A stretch of 64,000 nt of DNA from Tigriopus japonicus (GCA_010645155.1 CM021312.1:1028935-1092934), one strand, 5' to 3'; counted from the stretch's first letter, positions 46,438 to 58,911 are shown. Numbers and translations: made by a program. The notes: generated by a model from the sequence alone, not told the origin.

Positions 46438-47634
46438 CTGAAAAATACTCATGAAGGGCCTTCAACATGGAATGGGTAAGTGCCAAAGAAAAGGGTACAG
46501 CATAGATATCTAAACTACCGGATGTTTTTGATGACCGTTTTGTTCGGTTGGTAAGACAGAACAGTTGACTGGTTGTTATCTATTTCCAAGACCTGCTCTT
46601 TGTTCTGTCTCGAAAATCAAACGATTGGTTGTTTGAAATCTACTTGAGATATCTCTAAATAATGCCACTTCACACAAACCAAAAAAGACCTCATATCTTT
46701 TGTCTGCGTCAAAGCATACTACAAGCATCCTTCCAATGCTCAATTCAAATGGCTTAAAGCCATTTTTGACATTAACATGTAGGTTGAACATCAACTAAAC
46801 GCTAACTAACCTTCAAATAACATTACTTAAGAGTTGCCTAAAAAATGCTGAAAATGGTTGGAAGTCAATGAATGAAATATGCTTGAACTTGGCTTGAAGC
46901 ATGCATCTCCAGACACGAAACATATGAACTAATTAACGCCGGTCGGAATGAGATGAGGCCAAGTTCAATGATCGACGAGAACCAGAGCGATGCTGTTATT
47001 TGTTTAAGAAATGGTCTTAATAAATTGGAATGTAAGAAATTAATGTGCCAATGGGCATGACCTTGAGACACGTAAAAAGATCAGTAGTGTGAGCGTCATT
47101 ACTCTTACGACCATTTATCTAGTGTTAAAAGCTAGCTATCCAGATGAGAGCTCCAAGAGCCTTCCCGACATATTATATAAAGTCATTTCCAGAGTCTTTC
47201 CTTCTTCTCACAAGATCGAATTACAGTGAAACTTTTGCCTACCAAAAGATAATTGTAATTCAAACTAATCCTTTATCTGTTTCAATTACTTGCAATGCAA
47301 AAGTCCATACATGTCGTAAAGCTGTGGCTTAGATTTGCTATGAGGCGGCCTACTGAAGAGGACGACAGATAAAACTACGTTACTAACGTAGAATGACGTA
47401 AATCAAGGGCTCTATTGATAAAATGACGGTGTCTCTATCTAAGTACTCACCTATTATTCGAAGATTTTTGGTGTCTCTGTGATCCTCGAGAGCCTTTCGG
47501 GGTCCTCCCTCTTCTGACAAATTATAGACCTCAACAACAGGATCATCTTTCTGGATCTCTCGGAATCTTTGAAGAAGCTGATTGCCGATGTTCCCCCCGG
47601 ACTTGGGGTTCACTAATGCAATAAACACGTTCAT
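45604..47634 (-). CDS. Diacylglycerol kinase, catalytic region only
   Basis: Phosphorylates diacylglycerol to phosphatidic acid, ending C1-domain signalling. Two exons (47634-47451 and 46437-45604, or to 45593) join in phase. The DGK catalytic domain starts at once: VNPKSGG at 8-14, ACGGDGTVGW at 62-71, PLGTGNDLAR at 93-102. The accessory domain follows (NNYFSVGIDAHIALQFH, LNIRSYAGGTKPW, QIDGEPC). No C1 or EF-hand is encoded. The first ATG in frame is 47634; a possible acceptor TTTTAG near 47688 means upstream exons cannot be excluded. The frame can stop at 45593 (342 aa) or splice at 45603 (GTGAGT) to the IQ exon (385 aa). Confidence 0.9.
47451..47634 (-). CDS. DGK exon 1 (or first visible exon)
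   Basis: MNVFIALVNPKSGGNIGNQL, then FREIQKDDPVVEVYNLSEEG and KNLRII, the nucleotide-binding start of the DGK domain. The donor is GTGAGT. Confidence 0.85.
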
Positions 47635-50600
47635 GATGTTCCCCTCAAAGACAACACGTGACGTCACCACACTTCCGAGACCACTAAAACATTCACTCAA
47701 GAAGACAGCGAACTCAGTCACAAAATGATAGATGATTCAAGTCCAAAGTCAATTCTCTTGGTGTTAATAGCAAGTTGAGAATTCCAACGCAATGAGAACA
47801 ATGGTTCCTTTCATTGCTAGTTCCTCGGCAGGGTCCTCTAATCTTGCCAATTCCTTTGATGAAGTCGCCTTCTTTTGAAAACGAATCCCATGCAATGGGG
47901 ATCAGATGCCAGATTCTTGTTCTCTTCGCCGAAAGGATTCGAAAAAAGAGTCAGCCAACGAGATCTTGGCACTTGGGGATGGACTCTTGGCTCGAAATGA
48001 AAGCGTGGAGACATGTAAATCCGAAATTAATCAAATAATGGTGAAGGCTCCAAAACACAGCTTGGATCTCTGCAGATACCCAAGTGTTCGAGTGCAGGAG
48101 AGCTTTGAGCTCCGTTTCTGTATCTATTTCCGTTTAGTCTTCCATGGACAAGACTAACATTGTGGTTAATTAGTCTGGTTGGTTTGGAACAAAGAGGCTT
48201 CACATAAAAGAGGTCATTTTACTCAATGGAGTACGAGGTTAATCCACAACACAATCCACATCAAAAGCCCCGAGCCTATTTGTCGTCACCGGATGCTTTG
48301 CAGCTGACTTTTTATCACTGGCTTTTTTAAGCGTTTAACTACGCTTGTATTATCCATCCCGATGAAAAATTCACCACAGTATGGAAATCATGAAATCATC
48401 AGAGACACATTTTCTCAGTGAGTTTGGGGCAGTTTTGTTGGGACCTTCGAGTTGCTTAATTTCTTTCTTGGATTGCCACAATAGGCCGTGGATAATCGCT
48501 GATGAATACTTCCGTCACTCTTCGTTTGCGACTTTTACCAAGTTTTCGTTCATGAATTCTTTTGAAATCTGCTAAACAAGCCTGTGTGTTGGCAAGGTCG
48601 AGGATATCGGAATGTTTTAGGAGCTAGTTTTACAAGACGAGGATGGATACTAAGAGGTTACTGAAGTGTGTGTGTGTTAAATGCACAAGCCCCAATTTGA
48701 ATCGACCATCTGACCGTTGATTGAAGACCCTTGACGCTGGAAGCTAGTCCTGTTTCTGACTTCTTCATTCAAATGAAACAACTGTTGTTGGAGCAATTTA
48801 AGCACTCGTCATCAAGGTCGAGCAATGCCTATAAATTGTCGAGGACAGATGGTATGGATGAATATTTCTGAAGATCACTTTTCTGAGTGGGAACAGCAAA
48901 CACGGTTCTTATTCGTTGTTTGTACACGTTTTGTGGATCATTACTAATTCGGCAACAGCTTGTGGAGAAAAGACATGGATTCACTAAGACGTAATCGGTC
49001 CTTTGCACGTTGTCTCCGTCGGCTGCTGACCTTCCCGAATTCATCCAGCTTCATCAAGAAGCAAGGCTGTTTTACGTACTGGTATGCAATGTATGTATGT
49101 ATGTGTAGTGTACGTACACTCCCGCAGGAAAACTGTCGAGTTGAGAAGAACACCAACTACTGATAAGAGTTAGTTCTCGGGAGGCGCAGCCAACAAATCG
49201 AGGATAGCGGACTTAGCAAAAGACAATAACATGAACCTCAACAGTAACAACATCGAGAAGCAAGGAGGAAATTTCTCTGCCTCGTCCTTTTTCCCTCGCC
49301 GTCCGAAAGAAGAGTGGGTCTTGCTTCACCGAGTGTCTCTGATGGGCCACAGAGAGCCACAAACGAGGTCCCGGCCATTTCTTCTTATCTCAAACAAACT
49401 CAACCATGAGGAGGACCATGCTCAGTCCCACTGCTACGTTATCTTTGATCCAAATATGAGCACTTGAGCAGCTGTTTCACTTTGTCATGGTACAAGAAGA
49501 TCCTTTGATGTTTTCACCTTCCTCGATAATTAACGGTAGTAACGAGGCGAAACTTCCGGCAGGTGGGACTCTTGCTTTCCTCGTCTTGAGGGAAACAAAA
49601 TTGTTCGGGTTCAGGAACAAGAGGTTATTCCGAAGGACAAGGAGGCTTCGTGGTGAATCAAAGTGGAACTGCCTGCTCTGTGGCTGGAATGAATGATCGC
49701 TAGAACACTATATTGAGCGGTAGAGCGTGTTCGATACGACGGCATGACTTGAAAATCCAGGTAGAAAACGCTTGTGTCTGGTGGCGGGATCTTGTGTCCC
49801 CTTGATCTCAATCGACCAAGCTAGGGAAGTTGTACTAGTTATGAATGTGGGGAAGTCAGACGGGAGGCAATAACGTCAAGTAGCGGTAAGAAATTTGTCT
49901 TTGTTCCAGTTGAGCCACAGAAGAAAACACTTGACACTTCTCAAACGCAAGCTGACTGAGATGTCGAGGCTGGGGATGTTTAAAGTTCGTTTGCATGCGT
50001 ATTCCAGATCCTCGGTCTCATAAAGGTCGGACAGCTCGTTTGGTGAGTCAGTTTGCGGGCAAGATAGATGGAATTTTCACTTTAGATTTTTTTCGCTCAT
50101 TTGCTCTCCCCCACTCGTCCGTGGTGTGGGCCCAGTGGTGGAAAAAGAAACTTGGGTCCATCTAGTATACAGAATACCTAATGGAGAGATAGATAGCCCT
50201 TGTGGACGCGTCAAATTCCACATGCACACTACGAATAAAGAGTCAGCAGTCTGAAGTAGTACTACAATGTACTGCCATTTGGACCTCCCGTTGCTCGAAC
50301 TACGAGTGCATACTGCAATACATAGTAGCTACCTTCTTCATTCAGCTACAACTTTTACGTGTATGTAGGAGCACAATATCCCCTGACACTTTCACACACA
50401 CACACCACGCACACACTCACTCACTCACACACTCACTTCTCATTAACTTTCAAGAGACCAGCATACCCAACAGGCACATTTTGTAGGTATGTTTCAGAAG
50501 CTCAAATGTCGTGGGCATTAGGAAGTACGGTTTAGCATTGTGAAATACACCGTATTCAAGTATATTATAACCACATACTTAAAGAATTCTTGAAAGGCAG

Positions 50601-53600
50601 AAGGCCTTTAGGCCTTTGATCGACCCTGGGAAGCTCCACTATGGCCCTCAACAATTCGCCTTTGATTCAGGAATCAGATGAGTACGCGCAAGTCAAGGAG
50701 CGGCTATGTGTACAAGGCACTTTTCTCGAAGCTAGCTAGCACCACACTATTCTCCTACGTACTCTTTTAGTATGTTCGAAAGGAGTAGCAGGACAAGTGG
50801 ATCTAGCTGAATAGAGCCCAACTCAGTCTGCATCTCTCGTTGAGGATGTACGTAAATCCTTCATCGCATCCGCTTTCCTGGCGGTCGCCAATTGCCCCCG
50901 TCCGTCTCTTCTTCGCTAACGCGTTCATTTTCGTCCTCATCTCCCCGTTTTTCCTGCTCATTTATCGTGGCTCGTTCGGTCGTCCTAGTGTTCACACTAT
51001 CGGGGTTTGTCCTTTTCTCCTTGCCACAGGCTGAAGGATCGGGCTTGAGCATGAAGGACGTGCGTGTATGCGTTTTTCAGTGTGGTGAGGAGGAGATTGA
51101 TTCACATCACTGACATCAGCCAGCGTCTGAACATTCTTTGTATGAATTCGAGGAAGCAGAGACTGGCTAACTTGTTCCTCCGCAAATCCGTTCAAAGTTC
51201 AATCAGGGTCTTTTATCCGAATGATTGGTTCAAAGCCGATTGTCGGACAAAAAAGATGGCCCACATTTAGATTTTTACTTCAAAGAAGACCTGCTTGCTA
51301 TCCCAATCTTTTCATGAAGGAACTCTTGGCAGACTGGGATCTAACTTTGTTGGATCATGAAGGTTTTTGAAGTGTCTGTTACCGACCTTCATTTCTTACG
51401 TGTGAAGAAGCCTCGGCTGAGTTACTTTGATGTACGAATGTACTACCCGCGTAAAATTTGCACTAGAAAAGAGCATGAGACAACGTACTTAGATTTTCCT
51501 CAATGAATCCAGCAATAATGAGCGCCACATGTAGGCTAATTTGTTTTTTCTCTCCTCCGAAGTACAAGGACAAAAAGAAACTGAACTTGAGGCATGATTA
51601 AAAGCAACTCGGCCTAACTGACAATGATAATTGGAACAATGTCTACTGTTATTCTACTGTATTGGCAAAACATTTCTAAGGACGATAAGTATCCCCCAAA
51701 GATATAATATACATAAAATTGCAGGCTTAAAAGCCCAAGTTATACCGTAGTTTGTATCGAAGCTTGTCCATCTCGTGCAGGAATTGTGGTGGTCTGAGCA
51801 AAATTGGAATTCTCCTGAGTTCGAGTTGTTGGGCAATAAACTTTTGGTGGTCGATCTTGCGATATCCGTTGAGCTCTGTGAAACTGAAAGGATTTGATTT
51901 GAAATTGGAGTCTTGGGTTCAAAAGTGCTGTGAGCAACAATTTTGTGGATTTAAGTCATGATTTGCCTCCTTTCATCCCATTCTCCAGAAAAATATATGT
52001 CCGTGTTTACACTCGTTCGGCTTAGTTATTCGTTTTCAGTTGGGGGGCTCTTTCAACCAATCAATATCGCATTATGAGCAGGGAAATCTTTGAACCAAAA
52101 ATAGTAATGGACCGGAAGGGCTCTTAAACGAAACTTAAAGTTTGGGCAGAAAGAGGGCTTAGCTGACACCGAAACTGAAAGAAGCTGACTACAAAATTAT
52201 ATGTATAGAAAATTCACTTAAAATTAAAATTGTTCATGTGTTCGATGTTTTGGGTAATTACAAACTTAATGAGTCGGAATAGCCGAGTTTCAAAAGTTTT
52301 TGAACCATAAATAGTCTTCGAGTTTGTTGTCAGACTTCATTCTTTAAAGTGCATGTCTACTTCTGTCGGTAAGCACATCCGAAAATTTGGCCGAAGCACT
52401 TTCGGTTTATCTAAATTTAACTTAATTTCTAATTTTTAAATCCCGAACCATTTTCCTTTTTTTAGCTATTTCGCGATTGTGAGCAATTTTTCCAACTATT
52501 TCCACATTTTCCTAGAACTGATTTTTTTCGTGATTTATTGCTCATTTTCAACGTTTTTTACTTCACATCTTTTTTTCATTTTTAGTTAAAAAACTTAAGA
52601 TTTCCTCTTCTTTTGGAAAATGAGCTTTTCCAAGTTTTTGAATAATTCTGACTATTCTCTATTTCAAAATACATTTTTATCGCAAAAAAATCCTTTACAA
52701 TGGGTATCTTATGTTCAAACTATGCCGCAAAATAGTTTTATAGCACGAAGGCGTATAATTTTTCACCAATTCAGCCAACCATTTGACATTTTGTCCCCAA
52801 CTATTTCGGCATTTTTCAATGTTCTCCCAACTTAATTTTCAAAAAAGGAAGAAAACTAACTTTTTTCGCCATTTTCGCCATTTTAAAATCCCCCTGTTGT
52901 CATGAGCGTGTTCTAAGTTTACCGATTTGTGAATACGGACACGCAGTTGGATCACTTACCCAATTTCACAACACGCTTAGGGAAGCTTCGAATCCCGTGT
53001 TTTCAAACTACCCCAATCACGACATTGGCCTTGTATGTCCCGGGAACAATTTATTTGCTAATTTTCTTTTGTGCATCCTATCTCCTTAGCTTAAGGTTAT
53101 CATTGTCAAAATGCTCTCAACACTTCGATGACTTTTCCGACCGTTGCCACACCCTTTCGATGAATTCATTCAACAAGGTCTCCTAGTTCCCTTAAGTCCC
53201 TTTTTGGTTCTGAACAAGTAGAGCGGTCTTGAATATTCCCATATTCCCAACCAGAAGACGAATCATATTTGAGGAGGCTTTTGACACAGATCAACATTTA
53301 GGTGCTCCAAATATGAATTCCACATCGACCCGAACGAATCTGTCTTCGATAATTGTGCAAGCAACTTCACACTCATCACAAGTAATATTTTTCTGCCGCT
53401 ATATAATGACCGTAGAAGAAGTCTATTAATTGGGATAATAAAACATGCCATTTTTCGCCACTACTGTTGCTCTAAATGCAGAGTTGTTTAAGACAAAGTT
53501 TGAACGCCGAAGTGTTGCTAGTTCTTCTTCCAGGATGTTGTGGATATCAAAACTTATTGCAATGATTTGCCAAGAATTTGTAGTTATTCCAAAAAAGCCA

Positions 53601-54526
53601 TTTAGGCCATGCGTGCCTCTAAAAAGAGCAACTAGTTCGTTTGTAATGCAGATGTAAATTTAAGGGAAATCTAGGTCTTTGAAAGTGTTTGATTCTTAGA
53701 AGTCACTATTCAAATCCAATATTCAAGTCCTCATTGTTTTAGAAGGTACGTGATACATTCTAGGAATCCTTTCTTACAGCCTCAAAACGTGGTCCCTTCA
53801 TGGCTGATTAAAGACATCTCTCTGCCATTAGCTTTGAAAAAATCCTGGTTCACAGTCAACCAACCTCAATAGCTATTTCAATGAACGCCCTTTGTATTCA
53901 TTGTCATTTCATTACATTGCATTACGTATTGTACCACTTATTGGCGAGCCGAATTTAATGAGGTGGAAAGTGAGCTTAATCGATGACAACTGCATTTGCC
54001 TATTACAACAAATCAAATAGCTCTCGATTGAGAATTTCTTCAACCTGTAATATCTCCAAAGTGTAGATACCGTCAGTTTAAGCCTATTTGCGATATGTTT
54101 CAAGGAAAAATCCAAATTCTCGTTTGATTTTTTACCATTTACTTGTAGAAAACGCAATGGACAGAAAAATGTTTGATTAGCAGTACTTTCTAAAAATCAT
54201 CAAAACCATAAGTCAGATAAATTTTCCTTCTATCTTCCCCTTTTGTTGTTCATGTTTTTTAACAATTTTTTGCAAGTGAAAAAGGCTTCAGTCATTTGAC
54301 GCACAGACAAAAAATCCAGTTGAACGAGAAAGATTTTCAAAATGACCAATGTCCAATTCTTGCAATAACCACAAAAACGAACATCAAACGATGAAAGGAC
54401 CAAATCAATTCCCTAAAATAACGGAGTCTGTCTGCAAGAAGATTCGCCAACCAATCTCACCAATGTTAGCTCATCACTTGAATGTTCAATCATGACAACT
54501 ACCAATCTAAAAGAACTTGAGAGTGT
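47635..54526. other. Gene-poor intergenic region
   Basis: Nearly 7 kb in which I support no gene. Open frames are short and without domains. It holds microsatellites ((GTAT)n near 49089-49105; CA/CT-rich at 50394-50438) and an AT-rich stretch at 52390-52870 that resembles 34835-34935 in reverse. I looked for C1-domain exons of the DGK and saw none. Confidence 0.5.
50394..50438. repeat. CA/CTCA-rich microsatellite
   Basis: CACACACACACC followed by ACTCACTCACTCACAC runs. Confidence 0.85.
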
Positions 54527-54532
54527 TTTATT
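54527..54532 (-). terminator. Poly(A) signal for the hexokinase
   Basis: AATAAA on the minus strand, about 117 bp after the stop codon. Confidence 0.6.
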
Positions 54533-54648
54533 TCCTCTGAGAGATCTGAGTGAGCATGAACATGGTCGTTATCCAAGCTCCTCATCCGATCGATGACGTG
54601 GTTGGGAACGAAAGGATCCCATCTCAGTTGTCAGTATTGGTAATCCAC

Positions 54649-56013
54649 TCATTCATTGCTCTTGGCTTGTACTGCAGCCATAATGGCAGCCCCTAAACCA
54701 GAACCATCTCGGGCCAGCCTCAATTCAAATTTGTAGCCTTCGCCCATAAGCTGGGTGATCTTCTTGCTCATGATCAATGTAAAGAGAGGATGGCAACGAA
54801 TCAGTGTTCCATCCACTGCAATCACAGCATCCTTCAAGTGCAGCCTTCGAAGGAGACCGGCCACGCCAGCAGCCAAGACCATGCATGCTCTCCGAGAGAC
54901 TTCTTCGCACACCAATCTAATAGCATAACAGTCCGTGGGGCTGATGATTTGGCTATGCCCGAGAACTTCCGTCATGGCCATTCGGCAACGATCATTCTCA
55001 CCCAAAGGGTCATTCTCGACCTCGCAAATGTGCCTAGTTTCGAAGGCATCTTGGCAACAAATCAGTCTTTGGTGGTTAACGCCTTGGAAGAGCGATCCCT
55101 GGCTCACCAATTCCAAGAGTACCTGTCGCACCAACGCTCCCAAATACATGCCCGAAATCATTTTCTCAAAAATCTGCTTCCCTGGGTTGATAGATTCTTG
55201 ATCCACGACTCGATCCCATTTGGTTCGAATGAAATCCAACTCTCCCAACTCACCAAAGGCTCCCCATTCGGTGTTCACCACCATATCCCCTTCTAATTCG
55301 TCTGGGAGGGCCTTGATGTTTTGACAGTTCTCGACGTAACAGGCATTGCAGCCAGTGCCCACAATCAATCCCACTTGGCAACGTGACTCTCGCAACGAGC
55401 ACGAAAGCAGACAACCCGTGGTATCGTTAAGGAGAGCGCAAATTCGGATGCCTTCAAGCCCTTGTTTGTCCAAGGAGGCACGTAGAAGAGTGCAAATATC
55501 CTCACCAACCACGCCAGAACAAGAAAACCCTTTGGTCCATTGGGTTAACTTGGCAGAAGTCAATTTAGATTGCTCGCAAGGAAAGCTAAAAGTAAACCCA
55601 AGTGCCAGGTTGTCTGGGTTTAAATGGATTTCTGACAAGAAGTTCATTATGGACGAGGCAATATGATCAAAGAGTTGCTCGCCACTTCCTGACCTGACCT
55701 CAACAGGGATCGGGTACTTCCGAACGGTGATGAGAGGCTGTTTTTGAGGGGAGCCGAAAAGTTCGACGACAAGCACGCGAAAATTCGTGCCTCCCAAGTC
55801 GAGGGCCAAATACTTGCCCTTTTCCTGGCCCGACGGCATGTTCCGCACAAAGGTCGGTAAGCATTTGACCGAGGAAGAACCTGGGTGATTCAAACCTTGC
55901 TCCAAAGCTAAACTCATGGATTTTCGAACTAGATGAGCTTGCTCGTTGGAGATATGCAAATCACTGCAAATTTCTTTGATACCAGCTCGAATCGAGGAAT
56001 CTGTGGATTGCAT
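54649..56013 (-). CDS. Hexokinase, intronless, 454 aa
   Basis: Cytosolic enzyme that phosphorylates glucose to glucose-6-phosphate with ATP, the entry step of glycolysis. It is one uninterrupted frame of 454 residues, the length of a single-lobe (about 50 kDa) arthropod hexokinase. Visible motifs are the phosphate loop LDLGGTNFRV (71-80), sugar-binding FTFSFPCEQ and LTQWTKGF (140-163), LLNDTTG with catalytic Asp197, VGTGCNACYVE (218-228), NTEWGAFGE, and DGSGLGAA near the C-terminus. NDTTGC replaces the usual NDTVGT, and VDGTLIRCHP replaces DGTLYKLHP; both are mild. The start ATG at 56013 precedes a typical N-terminal helix. Lack of introns could reflect retroposition, although some insect hexokinases also have few introns. 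It sits 273 bp downstream of the 874-aa gene on the same strand. Confidence 0.97.
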   Translation of the reverse strand: MQSTDSSIRAGIKEICSDLHISNEQAHLVRKSMSLALEQGLNHPGSSSVKCLPTFVRNMPSGQEKGKYLALDLGGTNFRVLVVELFGSPQKQPLITVRKYPIPVEVRSGSGEQLFDHIASSIMNFLSEIHLNPDNLALGFTFSFPCEQSKLTSAKLTQWTKGFSCSGVVGEDICTLLRASLDKQGLEGIRICALLNDTTGCLLSCSLRESRCQVGLIVGTGCNACYVENCQNIKALPDELEGDMVVNTEWGAFGELGELDFIRTKWDRVVDQESINPGKQIFEKMISGMYLGALVRQVLLELVSQGSLFQGVNHQRLICCQDAFETRHICEVENDPLGENDRCRMAMTEVLGHSQIISPTDCYAIRLVCEEVSRRACMVLAAGVAGLLRRLHLKDAVIAVDGTLIRCHPLFTLIMSKKITQLMGEGYKFELRLARDGSGLGAAIMAAVQAKSNE

Positions 56014-56286
56014 GGTAATCGTTTTAGATGTACTTTAGGTCGGGAGGGGAATCGCCGGATCGTCAATTCTACTCAACGAGATTTTACCGGGTGCCAAAAT
56101 CAGCCCCGTCATCAAAGAATTCTAGCTAAAAATAGAACAACCTTTTAAAGTGGCTGTAAGAATGAAGGGAGAAATCATAGCCGACGAAAATGACGATAGG
56201 TCACTGGTAAATATATCTGTATTGAATAATGCGACATCCAATTTTAAAGAAATAGGTTAACTTTTGTACAGCTGAGATTTTAATGC

Positions 56287-58911
56287 TTAGCGTCGTCTGC
56301 GCCCAAGGATTTCCCAAAGTTCTTTTTTGCCCTCACCAGAGGAGTTGGATAATGACGATTTTTGCTGAAATCGGATTTCTTGCAGATCAGCCATCACGTC
56401 ATTTTTGAGATTTGCGGCCTTGTTGAGATTTTTGTGAGTCAGTGGGATTCTTGAGTCCGTGTCATTGCTGTGACGGTTATGAAGGAGCTCACGATCATCA
56501 TCCTTTTCAGTGTTCTTACCCTCTTTCAGGTCAACGCCTTCGCCTTCGTTGTCAAACGTCTTCGTCATCTCTCTCTCCAAAGAAGAATTACTCGAACGAT
56601 CAAAAATGTCTTGTGAAATCACCGGATCGAACCGATCTGACTCATCACTCGTTGTGGCATCCCTATCAGACGTGTTTTCATTTTCCTCATTTCGTCCCAA
56701 CTTTGACTTCTCGTGAATGGCTGAGAAATCGATAGACGGGATTATACGATTGAATATACTGCCAGAGGGGTAGTTCTTCAAAGTCGTGGTGGATGAATTT
56801 GATTTTGGGGTGGGAGTAGTCGTCGTCCTCTTGGGTGTTGGTTTTGGAGATGATTTTTCCGTTTGTACAGGAGTAATCTCTCGCGGCGTCGGAAAGAAAA
56901 TTTGACTTCTCACCGTCACGGGCGCTATGATTTCTCCCTTGAATTGGTCCCCAACTTTCAAAGATAAAGGTCGCAACTCGTCTTCCCAAGACCAAGATTG
57001 AGGCACAGGAGACGGCTTCAATGGATAAATATATTGCAGGGGCAAGGACTTGTCGGTTTCTTTAAAATCTGGCAAAGGCGTCTGCAGTTGTAGTGTAAAA
57101 GCTGTCTCGGTATTGTCTCTCTTTGGCGATTTCTTTAAGTTAGTACTGACATAGGATGGAACATAGACACTCGTGGCTGCTTTTATTATAGTCACAGTCG
57201 CAGCAGCAGCACCAGGAGTCGCTGTTGGAGTGAGGAAAGAAGTAATAGTGGTAGCGGTTTTGGTGGTGGTGATGCTGGTGGTGGTGGTAGACGTTGTGGT
57301 CGTTATAGTCGTGTTTGGCTTGGATGAGATAACTTCCGTCGTAGATTTTTCGATTGTTTTTTTGTTCTTGGTTTTCAAATGGCTTAAAACAGTCGTGGTG
57401 GCAGAAGGTAGTTTTGGATCCACCATCGAAACTGCATTTGATTTTTTTTGACTGGCCTCTTTATCAATACTATCAATCAGCTCAGGTGAGGACAGGTTGT
57501 TCCCAGAATCCAAGGAGTCAAACTTGTCTTTGGTGGTCATGTTCGCGGATTCATGAGGGTCTCTCAGAGCGGTTGCGCTGGAGTCGTCCTCCAATTCTTG
57601 ATACCTCTTGATTCCACTTAGGATGCTTTGAGACAAGTTTTCGAATCCATCGAGTAATCCGTCATGCGTTTCTATGGAGTTAATTTGGGATTGATCAGGC
57701 TTGAATCGATCCCAAAAGTTGTTGGGATCGCGCCATAAGTCAAAAATGATGATTGCGCAATTAAGAAGAACAAAAGCTGCAGTAAATAAGCCGAATCCTG
57801 GAATAGCACGGGATAGTCCAGCGTTGCTGCTCTTACCTGGGGTCAAAGACTTGCCTTCGGACGCCAAAGAGAGGGTATCGGTGTCTTCATTCATATACAT
57901 TATATTAGCTTGATCTAGACTTTCGTCCTTGAATGTCGTTTCTATTGATGTGGGAGAAAGGCGTTCGTATGAATCATCTCGAGCGACCATTTGACTGTCG
58001 AATATATCTTGATCTATTATGTTGTCCGCAGTGTAGCCCAAGGTGTAGTAGTTCGATATTTGAGCTGGCAACCCCATTCGCCTGACAAAGTTCGATGATG
58101 GAAAATCATCGTTACCTGATAAGGTCTCTCCCGGAGACGAAAAAGTCATGCCTTCCCCACTGGCAGCACTGAAATCTGTGTCGCTATTGACCGCCGCAGA
58201 AGCAAGTTGTGAGTCTATCCCAATGAGCCTTCGCTTTTGTTCCGAGATAACCTTCATTAGCATCGCTCGATCATCCGTGTTCAGTGCATTTCCTTGGGCC
58301 CTTTTCTTCTCGATCAAATATTCAAGCATCTTGTTGATGGAGGAGGCCTCTGTTGTCCTTGGAGTCATCGTTACGGCATCAAACTGTGAGAGTTGAGTGG
58401 AAAAATATGGTCTTATCGTAGTTGATGTGTAGGTGTAGATCTCATTCAAATCCCCTTCGGAGGAAGGTTCAGAATCATTAATATTGATTTCGTCTCTGTT
58501 CCCCAAAAGTCGATCTCGAAATCTTTGAATGGAGCTCATGACTCGATCAAAGTTGGTGCCTTGATCCTCTTGAGCCATTGAATGGATTGTCTGGGGATTC
58601 GAATTACTTGATGCCACACCCCGAGTTGCGTCGTCAACCATGCTCGACATCACCATCATGGCGGTGTTTGCCACAAGTAGCATCATGGCCACATAGCCCA
58701 AAAATGAGGCTGCTCTTTTGGGTCTTGAAAGAACCAATGAGGAATCTATAGGTTCTTTTGGAATGACTTGTTTTTCTAGTGTGTCTTCTTCAAGGCGTAT
58801 TGAGTTTGACTCAATTTGGTGCCCCAAACTCGCAGATTGCACATTCAATCCGAGCAAAAAGACAGATAAAACCACGCCTACCCAAAAATATGAGATTTTG
58901 TTTCCATCCAT
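56287..58911 (-). CDS. Intronless gene for an 874-aa secretory/membrane protein of unknown family
   Basis: I do not recognise the family. A signal peptide is clear (about residues 1-27, hydrophobic WVGVVLSVFLLGLNV). A dibasic RPKR at 63-66, a furin-type site, comes directly before a hydrophobic stretch at about 69-90 (LGYVAMMLLVANTAMMVMSS). A second hydrophobic segment is at about 371-392 (GFGLFTAAFVLLNCAIIIFD). The rest is Ser/Asp/Glu-rich and probably disordered, with a Thr-rich, mucin-like stretch around 540-590 (TTTTTSTTTTSITTT) and many NxS/T sites. It ends in GRRRR. The frame is long, ATG-started and uninterrupted, so it is very likely coding. It could be a cuticle- or neuron-associated membrane protein, but nothing in the sequence decides this. 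Confidence 0.85.
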   Translation of the reverse strand: MDGNKISYFWVGVVLSVFLLGLNVQSASLGHQIESNSIRLEEDTLEKQVIPKEPIDSSLVLSRPKRAASFLGYVAMMLLVANTAMMVMSSMVDDATRGVASSNSNPQTIHSMAQEDQGTNFDRVMSSIQRFRDRLLGNRDEININDSEPSSEGDLNEIYTYTSTTIRPYFSTQLSQFDAVTMTPRTTEASSINKMLEYLIEKKRAQGNALNTDDRAMLMKVISEQKRRLIGIDSQLASAAVNSDTDFSAASGEGMTFSSPGETLSGNDDFPSSNFVRRMGLPAQISNYYTLGYTADNIIDQDIFDSQMVARDDSYERLSPTSIETTFKDESLDQANIMYMNEDTDTLSLASEGKSLTPGKSSNAGLSRAIPGFGLFTAAFVLLNCAIIIFDLWRDPNNFWDRFKPDQSQINSIETHDGLLDGFENLSQSILSGIKRYQELEDDSSATALRDPHESANMTTKDKFDSLDSGNNLSSPELIDSIDKEASQKKSNAVSMVDPKLPSATTTVLSHLKTKNKKTIEKSTTEVISSKPNTTITTTTSTTTTSITTTKTATTITSFLTPTATPGAAAATVTIIKAATSVYVPSYVSTNLKKSPKRDNTETAFTLQLQTPLPDFKETDKSLPLQYIYPLKPSPVPQSWSWEDELRPLSLKVGDQFKGEIIAPVTVRSQIFFPTPREITPVQTEKSSPKPTPKRTTTTPTPKSNSSTTTLKNYPSGSIFNRIIPSIDFSAIHEKSKLGRNEENENTSDRDATTSDESDRFDPVISQDIFDRSSNSSLEREMTKTFDNEGEGVDLKEGKNTEKDDDRELLHNRHSNDTDSRIPLTHKNLNKAANLKNDVMADLQEIRFQQKSSLSNSSGEGKKELWEILGRRRR

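Noticed and set aside
47635..47721. Extended N-terminus for the diacylglycerol kinase
   Set aside because: The longer frame starts at GTG rather than ATG and adds no domain; kept only as a possible upstream exon.
52960..53010. tRNA-like CTTCGAATCCCG box
   Set aside because: No matching acceptor stem or A box around it; I found no tRNA in the window.
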